The position numbers and the translations under genes are program-made. A DNA stretch of 64,000 nt from the NCBI GenBank assembly GCA_028820325.1, contig JAPPJO010000135.1, positions 35,112 to 99,111 of the forward strand, in the 5' to 3' direction. The stretch is from Gammaproteobacteria bacterium. Its GTDB lineage: Bacteria > Gemmatimonadota > Gemmatimonadetes > Longimicrobiales > Gaopeijiaceae. Positions 33,743 to 43,102 of the stretch are shown here, one piece after another (the stretch's first letter is position 1; the number at the start of each line of letters is the position of its first letter). A model generated the notes under the pieces. That model saw only the letters and a list, made by a program, of their open reading frames with translations, was not told the DNA's origin and did no database searches.

Positions 33743-36700
33743 ATGCAACCTCGACTCCTGAGCCACCGCCGCTTCGCCCTGCTGCTCGCCTTGCCCGTGG
33801 CCATGGGCCTGTCCCCCCTTCCCGCCGCCCCGCAGGAGATCACCTACCGGGTGACGTTCGAGGGCAACTGGACCTTGGCGAGCACACCCGGAGGCGTGGC
33901 GCCGGGCGGACACTTCACGACGCTGATCGGCGGCGTGCACGGGAGTGGCGTCACGTTCTGGCGGGCCGGCGAGCGAGCCAGTCCCGGTGTCGAGGGCGTG
34001 GCCGAGGAGGGCTTCACGGGGACCTTCCGCAGCGAAGTTGCGGCCAGCCCGCACACTCGGTCCGTCATTCGGCGGGGCGTCGCCGGAGGCGGCACCGGCC
34101 GTGCGACGTTCAACATCGACGTCACGAGGACGCATCCACGGGTAACACTCCTGTCGATGATCGGTCCCAGTCCCGACTGGTTCGTCGGCGTGTCGGGAGT
34201 GTCCCTGCTCGACGGCGCGGATGAGTGGCGGGAATCGCATGTGGTGGATCTCTTTCCGTACGATGCCGGCACCGAGGAGGGCGACGACTTCTCGCTTTCC
34301 AATCCCGACACGAGCCCGCAGGGGGTCATTACGCGCATTGCGGGGACGGGCCCGTTCTCCAACGTACGCATGGCGAGGCTCACGTTCACCAGGTTGACGA
34401 CGCCCCCGCCGAGGCCGAACAACCCGCCCACTGTGCAGGTGGCGTGCGAGCCCTGCGCGGTTCCGCGCGGCGGCGAGGTGCGCCTGAGGGCCAACGCCTC
34501 GGATCCCGACGGGGACGCCATCGCATACGACTGGAGCGCCGGGCAGGGGACGTTCACGGGCGCGACCGACGGGCCTGACGCGCGCTGGACGGCACCGGAT
34601 CGCCTCGGCCGCGTCGTCATCCGGGTTGCGGTCCGCGATGGCCGGGGCGGGACGGCGGCTGCGGAAGTCGCGGTCGAAGTCGTGAACCGTCCTCCGGTGT
34701 TCGCTGGGCCGCTTCGCTTCGAGATTGCCGAGAACCGCGACGGCCGCGCGACGCCCGTGACGCTCGGCCAGGTTCGCGTGACCGACCCCGATGGAGACGA
34801 CGTCGAGTTCGGGCTGGTGTCGGGCAGCGACCATTTCGTCATTGATGCGGCGTCGGGGGCGCTGCGCTACATCGGCCCCGGGGAGGACTTCGAGGCGGAT
34901 CCGAACCGCTACGCGTTGACCGTGACGGCGACCGACGCGCCGGGCGACGAAGCGCGGGCGGAGATCGAGGTGCAGGTGGCCGATGTGAACGAACACCCGG
35001 CGGCTCTGGACGACGCGCTGAGCGTGCCCGAGGACCGGAGGACGAGGGTGGATGTCCTGGCCAACGACGACGATCCGGATCGCGGAGACCGGATTCGCGT
35101 GGTTTCGGTCGGGGCGCCCGAGCATGGGCAGGCGGAGGTTGTCGGCGCCGGGGCGGCCGTGGAGTACGCGCCAGATCCGAACTACCACGGTCCCGACCGC
35201 TTCACCTACGTCGTGGCCGACGCGGACGGCCTCGCCGATACCGCGACGGTTGAAGTCACCGTGACCCCGGTCAACGACGCGCCCGGAGCCGCGGACGACC
35301 AGGCCACCACGCGGGAAGACGAGGCGGTCGAGATTCCCGTGCTCGACAACGACGCGGATCTCGACGGCGACCGGCTGCGCGTCCGGAGCGTTTCGCCCGC
35401 CGGGCACGGCACGGCCGAGGTGGCTGGGGGCGGAACCCACGTCACCTACGTCCCGGATCCGAACTACCACGGCCCGGACCGTTTCACCTACGTCGTGGCC
35501 GACGCGGGCGGTCTTGCCGACACCGCGACCGTGGAAGTCACCGTGACCTCGGTCAACGACGCGCCCGAGGCCGCCGACGACCAGGCCACCACGCGGGAGG
35601 ACGAGGCGGTCGAGATTCCCGTGCTCGACAACGACGCGGACCTCGACGGCGACCGGCTGCGCGTCCGGAGCGTTTCGCCCGCGGGGCACGGCGCGGCCGA
35701 GGTCGCGGCGGGCGGGACGCACGTCTCCTACGTCCCGGATCCGAACTACCACGGCTCGGACCGCTTCACCTACGTCGTCGCCGACACGGACGGCCTCGCC
35801 GACACCGCGACCGTCGAGGTCACCGTGGTTGCGGTCAACGACGGGCCTGCGGCGGTCGGCGCGATCCCCGACCAGTTGCTGGACGAGGGCGCGGAAGGGG
35901 TGACCGTGGACCTCACCCCCTTCTTCACCGACCTGGACGGCGATCCGTTGGCCTTCACGGCCGAGACCTCCAACGCGGACGTCGTCACCGCGGTGGTGAA
36001 CGGAGCGGCGCTCGCCCTGCTGCCGGTGACCTACGGGGACGCCACGGTCACCGTCACGGCCACGGACCCGGGCGGACTGGCCGCGACCCAGCGCGTGACA
36101 GTCGGCGTGAGCGACCGGTCGGGGCGGGCGGTGCTGAGCGATGCGTTCGCCGCCATGGCGCGGTCCTACCTCTCGAGTGCCCGCATGACGCTCGAACGGC
36201 GCGTCGTGCCCGGCGCTCGCGCAGGCGGTGCCGATGCGGGCCAGCGGTCCGGGCTGAGTGTTGGAGGCAGATCCGTGGCGCTCCCGGACGGGCACACCTT
36301 CCGGGACGCGGCGCAGCAGGTCGTGGCGGGATGGCTGCCGGCGTCACGGCCCGGTCCGGGCACGGAACCCTCATTGTCGGACCTCGCCCCCGCGGGCGTT
36401 TCAAACCCGCTGCACCAGATCCGACCTCCGGCCGGCATCTCCGCCACGGACTTCACGTTTGCCTGGGGAGGCCAGTCCGCCGATTCGGCACGCCCCGGAA
36501 TCGCGTGGTCGCTGTGGGGTCAGACGGACGTGCAGCGCTACGACGGCGGTGCCGCCGAACTCGGGTCGGGGCTGGCCGGCATCTCCGGCGACTACGAAGG
36601 AGATCTGCGCGTGCGCTACCTGGGGCTCGACGCACAGCTTCCGAGCTGGCTCTTCGGCGTCGCGCTGGGCCGCAGCAAGGGCGCCGGCGACTGGAACGCC

Positions 36701-37528
36701 GGGACGGCGAGTGGCCGCCTGAGCACCTCGATGACGTCGGTGCATCCGTACCTGCGCTGGGCCAGCGGGGCCACCGCAATCTGGACGACGTTCGGCGCGG
36801 GCAGGGGAGATGCCCGGAACGAGCGGACCGCGACCGGCCGTGTCGGCGAGAGTCCGCTGGACCTCGCCATGGGGCTCGTCGAGTTCGAGCGCCGGCTGGG
36901 ACCGGCGGGGGGTCCGGTCGCGTTCGGATTGAGGGCCGACGCGGGGTGGGCCAGCCTTTCGACCGGCGAGGGGACGGAGACGATCGACGACCTGCGCGGG
37001 CGCGTGCACCAGGCCCGCCTCGGCCTCGACGCGCGAAGCGAGATGCGTGTCGGTGGCGCGGGACTCGCCCCGTTCGGCGCGGTGCACGTACGCCATGACG
37101 GCGGCGACGGCCGGACCGGACGCGGCGTGGAACTCTCCGGTGGGCTGCGCACACAGATCGGCGTTGTCGGCCTCGACGTGCAGGGGCGGTGGCTCGCCTT
37201 CCATTCGGCCACCCGCTACGGCGAGAGCGGCGCTGGCCTGACCTTCACCGTGGGCGGGCGCGAGGAGGAGGGATTCTCGCTGTCCGCGTCCCCCCGCTGG
37301 GGCGGCCGGACCGGAGGCGGCTTCGCCCTCTGGCAGGACCGCGCGCCGGGCATGACGCCGGGACCGGACGCCCACCCCGCAGGCTGGGCCATGGACGTGC
37401 GCGGCGCCTACCGGGCCCGGCTGAGCGGGCGGCTACTCGAAGTCGCAACCGTGTACGATCGGGCGGCGGGCGGCCAACGCCTGCAACTGACGGGACACGT
37501 CGGTCTCGCACTCGCCCATGATCGGTGA
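33743..37528 (+). CDS. surface adhesin: Spondin_N, Ig/cadherin repeats and C-terminal beta-barrel
   Basis: 1261 residues. Signal peptide (FALLLALPVAMGLSPLPAAP). Residues 33-220 are a Spondin_N domain: YRVTFEGNWTLAST, APGGHFTTLIGGVH, SMIGPSPDWFVGVSGVSL, VVDLFPYDAGTEEG. Then a PKD-like domain (about 228-310), a cadherin-like domain (about 315-415), three 94-95-residue tandem repeats (about 415-697) with VLDNDADLDGDRLRVRSVSP and DPNYHGPDRFTYVVAD, and one more Ig-like domain. From about residue 790 the rest looks like an autotransporter-type barrel (alternating strands, last residues LQLTGHVGLALAHDR). Likely anchored in the outer membrane by the barrel and exposed. The repeat array should be prone to copy-number change. 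Confidence 0.8.
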   Translation: MQPRLLSHRRFALLLALPVAMGLSPLPAAPQEITYRVTFEGNWTLASTPGGVAPGGHFTTLIGGVHGSGVTFWRAGERASPGVEGVAEEGFTGTFRSEVAASPHTRSVIRRGVAGGGTGRATFNIDVTRTHPRVTLLSMIGPSPDWFVGVSGVSLLDGADEWRESHVVDLFPYDAGTEEGDDFSLSNPDTSPQGVITRIAGTGPFSNVRMARLTFTRLTTPPPRPNNPPTVQVACEPCAVPRGGEVRLRANASDPDGDAIAYDWSAGQGTFTGATDGPDARWTAPDRLGRVVIRVAVRDGRGGTAAAEVAVEVVNRPPVFAGPLRFEIAENRDGRATPVTLGQVRVTDPDGDDVEFGLVSGSDHFVIDAASGALRYIGPGEDFEADPNRYALTVTATDAPGDEARAEIEVQVADVNEHPAALDDALSVPEDRRTRVDVLANDDDPDRGDRIRVVSVGAPEHGQAEVVGAGAAVEYAPDPNYHGPDRFTYVVADADGLADTATVEVTVTPVNDAPGAADDQATTREDEAVEIPVLDNDADLDGDRLRVRSVSPAGHGTAEVAGGGTHVTYVPDPNYHGPDRFTYVVADAGGLADTATVEVTVTSVNDAPEAADDQATTREDEAVEIPVLDNDADLDGDRLRVRSVSPAGHGAAEVAAGGTHVSYVPDPNYHGSDRFTYVVADTDGLADTATVEVTVVAVNDGPAAVGAIPDQLLDEGAEGVTVDLTPFFTDLDGDPLAFTAETSNADVVTAVVNGAALALLPVTYGDATVTVTATDPGGLAATQRVTVGVSDRSGRAVLSDAFAAMARSYLSSARMTLERRVVPGARAGGADAGQRSGLSVGGRSVALPDGHTFRDAAQQVVAGWLPASRPGPGTEPSLSDLAPAGVSNPLHQIRPPAGISATDFTFAWGGQSADSARPGIAWSLWGQTDVQRYDGGAAELGSGLAGISGDYEGDLRVRYLGLDAQLPSWLFGVALGRSKGAGDWNAGTASGRLSTSMTSVHPYLRWASGATAIWTTFGAGRGDARNERTATGRVGESPLDLAMGLVEFERRLGPAGGPVAFGLRADAGWASLSTGEGTETIDDLRGRVHQARLGLDARSEMRVGGAGLAPFGAVHVRHDGGDGRTGRGVELSGGLRTQIGVVGLDVQGRWLAFHSATRYGESGAGLTFTVGGREEEGFSLSASPRWGGRTGGGFALWQDRAPGMTPGPDAHPAGWAMDVRGAYRARLSGRLLEVATVYDRAAGGQRLQLTGHVGLALAHDR
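34985..35833 (+). repeat. three tandem 282-285-bp repeats inside the adhesin gene
   Basis: Repeat starts at 34985, 35270 and 35552, each at a GTCAACGA-type codon run (VNE/VND). The second and third units are nearly identical at DNA level, including the stretch around GATCCGAACTACCACGG. The next VND begins at 35834 and opens a diverged unit. Confidence 0.85.
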
Positions 37529-37559
37529 CAGCGCCGTGACTTGAAAGGTAGTTATCAAC

Positions 37560-38435
37560 ATGCGGGAAATCACCACGTGCGCACGGCTCGCCTTCGCCGC
37601 TCTTGTCCTCTGCTTGACGGCTCCGGACGCGATCTCGGCTCAGAACGTTTTCGCCTCCACCCAGTCGGCGACGTTGCCGACCGCGTCCCCATCGCGCGCA
37701 GGCGACGTGCATATCGAGATCTCCCACAGGTTCGGCTACCTGTCGGGTGGCGCGAGCGAGCTTTGGGGACTCGATGGATTCGTTCTGAATCGCCTCGGCC
37801 TGGCGGTCTCGCCTCACGACCACCTCACCGTCGGGATTCTTCGCTCCAACAGCTTCGACAACCTGGAGTTCAACGCGCGCTTCGCCGGAGTGGCCCTCGA
37901 TGCCGCGACCGGTTCGTTCGAGTTCGCCGGGCAGGCCGGAGTGGCGTGGAACCTGCAAGTCGAAGCCGGCGACGATCACGCCGGTCATCAGCATGGGACC
38001 AACATGGATGCCGGCCATCGCCACGACGACACTGCCGACCCGAACGAGATGCAGGCGTACGTCCAGGCGATCGCCAACACGATCTTCGCCGATCGACTCG
38101 CGCTCGGTGTCGTGCCCACGCTCCTGTGGAATCCCCGGATTCAGGACCACGACCCGGAGACCGCCGTTTCAGTCGGCGTGCACGGCCAACTGTATCTCGA
38201 CCGAATGTGGAGCCTCTTCGGCGAGTGGATCTTCAGCCAGACCCGGGAGGATCAGGAGTACGATTCCGGTTCCTTCGGCGCCGAAATCCGCACCCGCGGG
38301 CACTTCTTCAAACTGGTGGTGACCAATCAGCACCAGATGAACCCGACTCAGACCCTGGTCGGGGCCGCGGAGGACTTCTTCGACCCGGGGTCATGGCGCT
38401 TTGGGTTCAACCTCCAGCGCAGACTCCGGTTCTGA
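37560..38435 (+). CDS. DUF5777-type outer-membrane beta-barrel protein
   Basis: 291 residues. Signal peptide LAFAALVLCLTAPDAISAQ. The body is barrel-like with family landmarks DVHIEISHRFGYLSGG, LTVGILRSNSFDNLEFNARF and the C-terminal FFKLVVTNQHQMNPTQTLVG then WRFGFNLQRRLRF, as in DUF5777. An unusual His/Asp-rich insert (DDHAGHQHGTNMDAGHRHDD) at about residues 140-160 could bind metal in a periplasmic or surface loop. It begins 31 bases after the adhesin stop and may be co-transcribed. Family function is unknown; relatives sit near YceI or oxidoreductase genes. Confidence 0.75.
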   Translation: MREITTCARLAFAALVLCLTAPDAISAQNVFASTQSATLPTASPSRAGDVHIEISHRFGYLSGGASELWGLDGFVLNRLGLAVSPHDHLTVGILRSNSFDNLEFNARFAGVALDAATGSFEFAGQAGVAWNLQVEAGDDHAGHQHGTNMDAGHRHDDTADPNEMQAYVQAIANTIFADRLALGVVPTLLWNPRIQDHDPETAVSVGVHGQLYLDRMWSLFGEWIFSQTREDQEYDSGSFGAEIRTRGHFFKLVVTNQHQMNPTQTLVGAAEDFFDPGSWRFGFNLQRRLRF

Positions 38436-38471
38436 TTCGCGGCTGCGTCCGGGAGGTCTGACGCCGCGACC

Positions 38472-39353
38472 CTACCCCCTCCTCCAGAAGGGCGCGATGA
38501 AGTGGCCCTTGCGGCCGGCCCGGACCAGGAACCAGACCCCGGTCGCCACCCCCAGGGTCACCGCGAAGATCGACGCCTCCACCCCGAACTCACCGCCTGA
38601 AAGCAGCGTGGGGCCGCTCAGCTCCGATTCGAGCAGGCCATCCATCGTCAACCCGGAGACGCGCCCGCCGAAGATGCCGCCCTGGGTGAAGTTCCAGGCG
38701 AAGTGGATGCCGACCGCGAGCCAGAGCCGCCGCGTGAGCACGTAGGCGGCGCCCAGCAGGATCCCCGCCTCCATGGCGATCGCGAACGAGCTGAACAGCG
38801 TCGCGTTGGGGTTCATCATGTGCGCGAACCCGAACATGAGCGCGGTGAGCGCCAGAGCGATCCAGGTGCCCAGGCTCTCCTCGATGATCCGGAACAGCAC
38901 GCCCCGGAACAATACTTCCTCCGCATATCCGGAGGCCACGGCCATGGCGAACGTGGGCACGATGGCGCTCACGGGGTTCGATCCGGTCACCTGGTAGTAT
39001 CCGAGCGCCGCGATGGCGCCGATGGTGGCTACCAGCAGACCCGCGCCGACCGCGATCCCCGCGCCCGTCTCGCGCACAGCGCCTGTACCGGACAGTTCGT
39101 CGGCGCGGCGGCGCTCCACCAGGCGGACGTAGCCCCTGTAGGCGAAGTGAACCGCGACGACCATCGGGATGACGTACTGGAGCGAGTCCTGGGACAGCGG
39201 CCCGAAGCCCAGGATCTGGTGCAGACCACCGACAACGAGTTGGACCAGGAGGATGCCCGCAACGATGGCCAGCGTGGCCAGAACGATGCGGGTTGGCCCG
39301 AACTGGAGGATCCGCTGCGGCCATCCGCGTGGCCGAGGCGAACTGGGCGTCAT
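38472..39353 (-). CDS. CPBP-family intramembrane metalloprotease
   Basis: 293 residues with about eight hydrophobic segments. The three active-site motifs of the CPBP (Abi/CaaX-like) family are present: YAEEVLFRGVLFR (EExxxR), MFGFAHMMNP (FxxxH) and AVGIHFAWNFTQG (HxxxN). Lies in the inner membrane and probably cleaves membrane or peptide substrates. Eight bases after the PQQ dehydrogenase stop, same strand, so likely its operon partner. Substrate unknown. Confidence 0.9.
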   Translation of the reverse strand: MTPSSPRPRGWPQRILQFGPTRIVLATLAIVAGILLVQLVVGGLHQILGFGPLSQDSLQYVIPMVVAVHFAYRGYVRLVERRRADELSGTGAVRETGAGIAVGAGLLVATIGAIAALGYYQVTGSNPVSAIVPTFAMAVASGYAEEVLFRGVLFRIIEESLGTWIALALTALMFGFAHMMNPNATLFSSFAIAMEAGILLGAAYVLTRRLWLAVGIHFAWNFTQGGIFGGRVSGLTMDGLLESELSGPTLLSGGEFGVEASIFAVTLGVATGVWFLVRAGRKGHFIAPFWRRG

Positions 39354-39360
39354 CCTCCCC

Positions 39361-41382
39361 CTACGGCAGACTCATCGCCATGAGCATGTTCGGCGCCTGG
39401 ATCACGATTCGCTGCTTGCCCTCGTGCACGTAGGTCATCATGCCATAGCGCGGGTTGCCGGGGAGCTCGACCTGGCCCAGCCGCTCCCCCGTCGCCTTGT
39501 CGACGGCGTAAAGCATGGGGGTGTTGTCGCTTGCGTTGCCCGTGTACAGGAGCATGTCCGGGGTCACGATCTGCGCGGCCTGGCGCCCAGTCCCCGTGTT
39601 GGGGATATCGATCCCTTCCAGCGCGGGATGGTTGAGCACGTTGTTGGGGGTGTCGCCCACCGGGATCCACCACAGGTGCTCGCCGGTGTTCATGTCGATC
39701 GCGGTGATCTTGCTGTAGGGGGGCTTGTACATCGGCAGCCCCTGCACGCGCCCGATGCGCGCGCCGCCCAGCACCGCGAAGTCGTTGATGGTCGTGCCGG
39801 TGGGTGCCTCCACCCTCTCGTCGACCTCGTGGCCGGGCACCACCAGCCGCGACGAGCATCCCTTCTGCGAGGTCACGAAGATGACCCCGCTCTCGGGATC
39901 CACCGCGGGCGTGCCGTCGATGTTGGTGCCGCCCACGTCGCCGGGGCACCAGACGGAGCCCAGCTTGCCCTCGTCGTTGTCGCGGTGCAGCGGGGGCTGG
40001 AAAAACGGACCCCAGTCGTAGGGCTCGAGGAGGTCGAGCGCGGCCTGCCGCAGCTCGGGAGTGAAGTCGATGAGATCGTCCACGCCGAGGCCCTGCATGT
40101 CGTACGGAAGAGGCCAGGTCGGATGCGGCTGCGTCTCGGCCAGCTTCTCGCCCGGCACCTTCGACGCCGGCACCGGCTTGTCCTCGATGGGCCAGATGGG
40201 CTCGCCGGTCGCGCGGTTGAAGGCGTAGGCGAAGGACTGCTTGGTGATCTGCACGATGGCGGGGATGTCCTCGCCATCGACCGTCACGTCCACCAGGATG
40301 GGCGCGGTGGAGGTGTCGTAGTTCCAGATGTCGTGACGGACCAGCTGGTAGTGCCACACCCGCTCGCCGGTCTGCACGTCCAGCGCGATCAGGCTGGTGC
40401 TGAACAGGTTGTCGCCGGGCCGGAAGCCTCCGTAGAAGTCCTGGGTGGCGCCGTTGGTGGGGATGTAGACGAGGCCCAGCTCGGGATCCGCCGAGAGCGG
40501 CGCCCACGAGGAGATGTCGCCGGTCCACTCCCAGGCGTCGTTCTCCCAGGTCTCGTGCCCGAACTCTCCGGGCCCGGGGATCACGTCGAACTTCCACAGG
40601 AACTCGCCGGTGCGCGCGTCATAGGCGAGGATGTCGCCCGGAATGTTCTCCTGGCGAGACTGGTTGTATCCCTGCTCGGCGGAGTTGCCGACGATGATCA
40701 CGCCGTTGACCACGATGGCCGGGGAAGAGCTGGTGATGTAGCCCTTCTCGAGCGGGACGCCCATGTAGTCGTCGTGCTCGTGGCCCAGGTCGTCGAGCAG
40801 ATCCACGGTCCCGGTCTTGGGGAAGCCCTCAATGTCCACCGAGCCTCCGAAGCCCTCGATGGGCTCGCCGGTCTCGGCATCCAGCGCGTGCAGGAAGAAG
40901 GCGGGCGTGACCACGTAGACGATGTCGCGGCCGTCGACGTTTGCGTACGCGACGCCCTTGCCGTGGTTCTTCCGCATCGAATACTCCCAGCGGAAGGTCT
41001 CGGGCTCCACCCAGTCCCACAGCACCTTGCCGCTGGCCGGATCGGTTGCGATCACGTGCCGCTTCTCGCCGGCGACGCTGATCAGCTTGCCGTTGACGTA
41101 GATGGGGGTCGCGCGCGCGTTAACACTAGGATACGCGGAGCCGTCCCAGATCCAGTCCACCTCGAGCTGGTCGAAGTTGCCGGGGTTGATCTGCGTGAGT
41201 TCCGTGTAGCGCTGGCTGCCGGCGTTGCCGCCGATGTAGGCCCAGTCGCCCTCGGTGACCACGCTCCCGGCCGGGCCCGCATCCGAGGTCTGGGCGCACG
41301 CGCCCGCCGCGAGCGAAATGAGGGCCAGCCAGCACCAGGCGCGCGTGGCCGACGTCCGTGATTGACGGTCCTGTCCTGTCAT
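39361..41382 (-). CDS. PQQ-dependent dehydrogenase (quinoprotein, lipoprotein-anchored)
   Basis: 673 residues. A lipoprotein signal (LALISLAAGACAQ, lipobox AGAC) is followed by an eight-bladed quinoprotein propeller with repeated tryptophan-dock sequences (TGEFLWKFD, TGERVWHYQLVRHDIWNYDT, TGEHLWWIPVGDTPNNVLN). GDWAYIGGNAGSQRYTELTQ at the N-terminus and NPRYGMMTYVHEGKQRIVI at the C-terminus fit the membrane glucose dehydrogenase-like/soluble-type PQQ group. Oxidises sugars or alcohols in the periplasm and passes electrons to the quinone pool. No cytochrome c domain is fused and no pqq synthesis genes are in the window. Exact substrate cannot be told. Confidence 0.9.
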   Translation of the reverse strand: MTGQDRQSRTSATRAWCWLALISLAAGACAQTSDAGPAGSVVTEGDWAYIGGNAGSQRYTELTQINPGNFDQLEVDWIWDGSAYPSVNARATPIYVNGKLISVAGEKRHVIATDPASGKVLWDWVEPETFRWEYSMRKNHGKGVAYANVDGRDIVYVVTPAFFLHALDAETGEPIEGFGGSVDIEGFPKTGTVDLLDDLGHEHDDYMGVPLEKGYITSSSPAIVVNGVIIVGNSAEQGYNQSRQENIPGDILAYDARTGEFLWKFDVIPGPGEFGHETWENDAWEWTGDISSWAPLSADPELGLVYIPTNGATQDFYGGFRPGDNLFSTSLIALDVQTGERVWHYQLVRHDIWNYDTSTAPILVDVTVDGEDIPAIVQITKQSFAYAFNRATGEPIWPIEDKPVPASKVPGEKLAETQPHPTWPLPYDMQGLGVDDLIDFTPELRQAALDLLEPYDWGPFFQPPLHRDNDEGKLGSVWCPGDVGGTNIDGTPAVDPESGVIFVTSQKGCSSRLVVPGHEVDERVEAPTGTTINDFAVLGGARIGRVQGLPMYKPPYSKITAIDMNTGEHLWWIPVGDTPNNVLNHPALEGIDIPNTGTGRQAAQIVTPDMLLYTGNASDNTPMLYAVDKATGERLGQVELPGNPRYGMMTYVHEGKQRIVIQAPNMLMAMSLP

Positions 41383-41793
41383 CTTCCGCGTCCCCCTTCC
41401 AAACAGATGTTCATCGCCTCGCGCAACAGAGCGAGCATCGCAAGATGAAGATGCGGTGGGATGTGGGCAAGGCGGGCGGGGCGCCGTGGGTAAGGCGCGC
41501 AGGGCTCTTCATCGCCACCCAACCCCTCTGCACAGTGTTGCATTTTCGAAAAGGCAACAATTTGTTGCATTTTCGTATTGGCAACACCCTGCGGAGGGCG
41601 GCGAAACCGTTAGCCGATGAGTTGCCGCTGCATCTCGGCGGGAGTAGCACTTCCCGGTCTGGCGGCTAGCGCAACCGGCGCCTACCCTTCCGGTTAGTGG
41701 GGAGGGTCGCCTATCATTCCGGTCCGGGCACGGCTGCGAATGACGCCGCTGCCCGTTTCGCTCCCGACGCAACGACATCCGGAGAATTGACGA
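41383..41793. other. 411-bp intergenic region
   Basis: Separates the divergent PQQ dehydrogenase and aminotransferase genes. Its most obvious content is the pair of palindromes at 41536-41586, in an AT-rich pocket unlike the surrounding GC. GGAGA at about 41780 is the ribosome site of the aminotransferase. No gene recognised. Confidence 0.5.
41536..41586. promoter_or_regulatory. tandem 24-bp operator-like palindromes
   Basis: Two 24-base sites, at 41536-41559 and 41563-41586, each have the form TGTTGC-N12-GCAACA; the first is palindromic at 11 of 12 positions per arm. Centres are 27 bases apart. This is what a pair of dimeric regulator sites looks like. The regulator is not encoded nearby, and the target may be either flanking gene. 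Confidence 0.55.
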
Positions 41794-43092
41794 GTGGCTA
41801 TGGAACTGAGCGGGTTCGCGCGGTCGCTGACGGCGGAAGCCGCCTTTACCGTGCTGGCGGTCGCCAAGCGGCTTCAGTCCGAGGGGAAGGACGTCGTGGA
41901 GCTCGAGATCGGCGACAGCCCGTTTGCGACCACGAGCGCAGCGGTCGAGGCCGGCAGGGAAGCCATCGCCGCGGGGCACACGCGCTACTGCGCCTCGCTG
42001 GGGCTCCCGGAGCTGCGCGACGCGGCGGCCCGCTACATGCGCGATGAATTCGGCGTGCCCGCGGGGCGCGAGAATGTCGTTATCGCCACCGGCACCAAGG
42101 TCTTCGAGCAGTATTTCTGCGAGGCCTTCGTGGATCCGGGGGACGGGGTGCTGGTCTTCAGCCCGTACTTTCCGACGTACGTTCCCAACATCCTCAGGCG
42201 CGGGGGGCGTCCGGTGTTCACGCCGCTTCGCCAGGGGGACGCCTTCCGCCCGAGCCTGGCCGCGGTCGAGCGATTCCTCGCCGAGGATCCCCGGCCTAGG
42301 GCCATCTTCCTGAACTCGCCCCACAATCCCACCGGGGGCGTGGCCACGGAGGAGGATTTTCGCGGGATCGCGGACCTGGTGCGGGGAACGCGTGTCGCCG
42401 TGTTCAGCGACGAGCCCTATTGCCACATGGTGTGGAAGGGGAAGCACGTGTCGCCGCTGGCGCAGCCCGGGATGATGGAGCGCTCGGTGGCCGCCTATAC
42501 TTTCAGCAAGTCGTACAGCATGGGTGGCTGGCGGCTGGGGTTCGCGGTGTCGGCGCCCGAGACCGTCGAGGCCATCGGCAAGATGATCAACACGAGCGTG
42601 TCGTGCGCGCCGCCCTTCGTTCAGTTGGCGGGTGTGGCCGCGCTGGAGCGGGACGCCGGCGAGCGCGACGAGGCCATGCGCCGCTTCCGCCGCAAGGTGG
42701 AGCTGCTCACCGACGGGCTCAACGGCATCGAGGGATTCTCGTCGCTGGATCCGCACGCCACGTTCTACGTCTTCCCGAAAGTGGCGCCGGTGTGCAACCG
42801 GCTGGGCATCACCAGCCACGGCCTGGCGATGTACCTGCTGGAGGGAGCCGACGACGACTTCGGGGTCGCCTGCCTGGGCGGCGAGTGCTTCGGCGATGCC
42901 GGGGCCGGGTTCCTGCGCTTCAGCTGCGCGGCCACCGACGAGCGCCTGCGGGAGGCGCTGGACTTCATCGCCGAGGCCGTGACCCGGGAGGGCCGGGTGG
43001 CCGCTTTCCTCGACGCGCGGCCGGAGTACCGGCTGGAATCGCCCTATGCGGGAGGGGCGGTGGACCGCGAGGCCGTGGCGGCGGCGGTCTAG
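41794..43092 (+). CDS. class I/II aminotransferase
   Basis: 432 residues from GTG 41794 (GGAGA 9 bases upstream; ATG 41800 is close). Fold-type I PLP enzyme: [67 protein letters not shown] and the Schiff-base lysine in [14 protein letters not shown] (about Lys239). Matches aspartate/aromatic-type aminotransferases (PatA/AspC-like, subgroup I-gamma). Swaps an amino group between an amino acid and 2-oxoglutarate. The C-terminal 40 residues ([15 protein letters not shown]) are an extra tail. Substrate not predictable. Confidence 0.88.
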   Translation: MAMELSGFARSLTAEAAFTVLAVAKRLQSEGKDVVELEIGDSPFATTSAAVEAGREAIAAGHTRYCASLGLPELRDAAARYMRDEFGVPAGRENVVIATGTKVFEQYFCEAFVDPGDGVLVFSPYFPTYVPNILRRGGRPVFTPLRQGDAFRPSLAAVERFLAEDPRPRAIFLNSPHNPTGGVATEEDFRGIADLVRGTRVAVFSDEPYCHMVWKGKHVSPLAQPGMMERSVAAYTFSKSYSMGGWRLGFAVSAPETVEAIGKMINTSVSCAPPFVQLAGVAALERDAGERDEAMRRFRRKVELLTDGLNGIEGFSSLDPHATFYVFPKVAPVCNRLGITSHGLAMYLLEGADDDFGVACLGGECFGDAGAGFLRFSCAATDERLREALDFIAEAVTREGRVAAFLDARPEYRLESPYAGGAVDREAVAAAV

Positions 43093-43102
43093 CCGGGCGG
43101 GA

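Noticed and set aside
33035..36295. 1086-codon minus-strand frame opposite the adhesin
   Set aside because: Shadow of the repeat-rich plus-strand gene; its apparent repeats simply mirror those of the adhesin.
39169..41361. 730-codon plus-strand frame opposite the PQQ dehydrogenase
   Set aside because: Antisense shadow in high-GC DNA.
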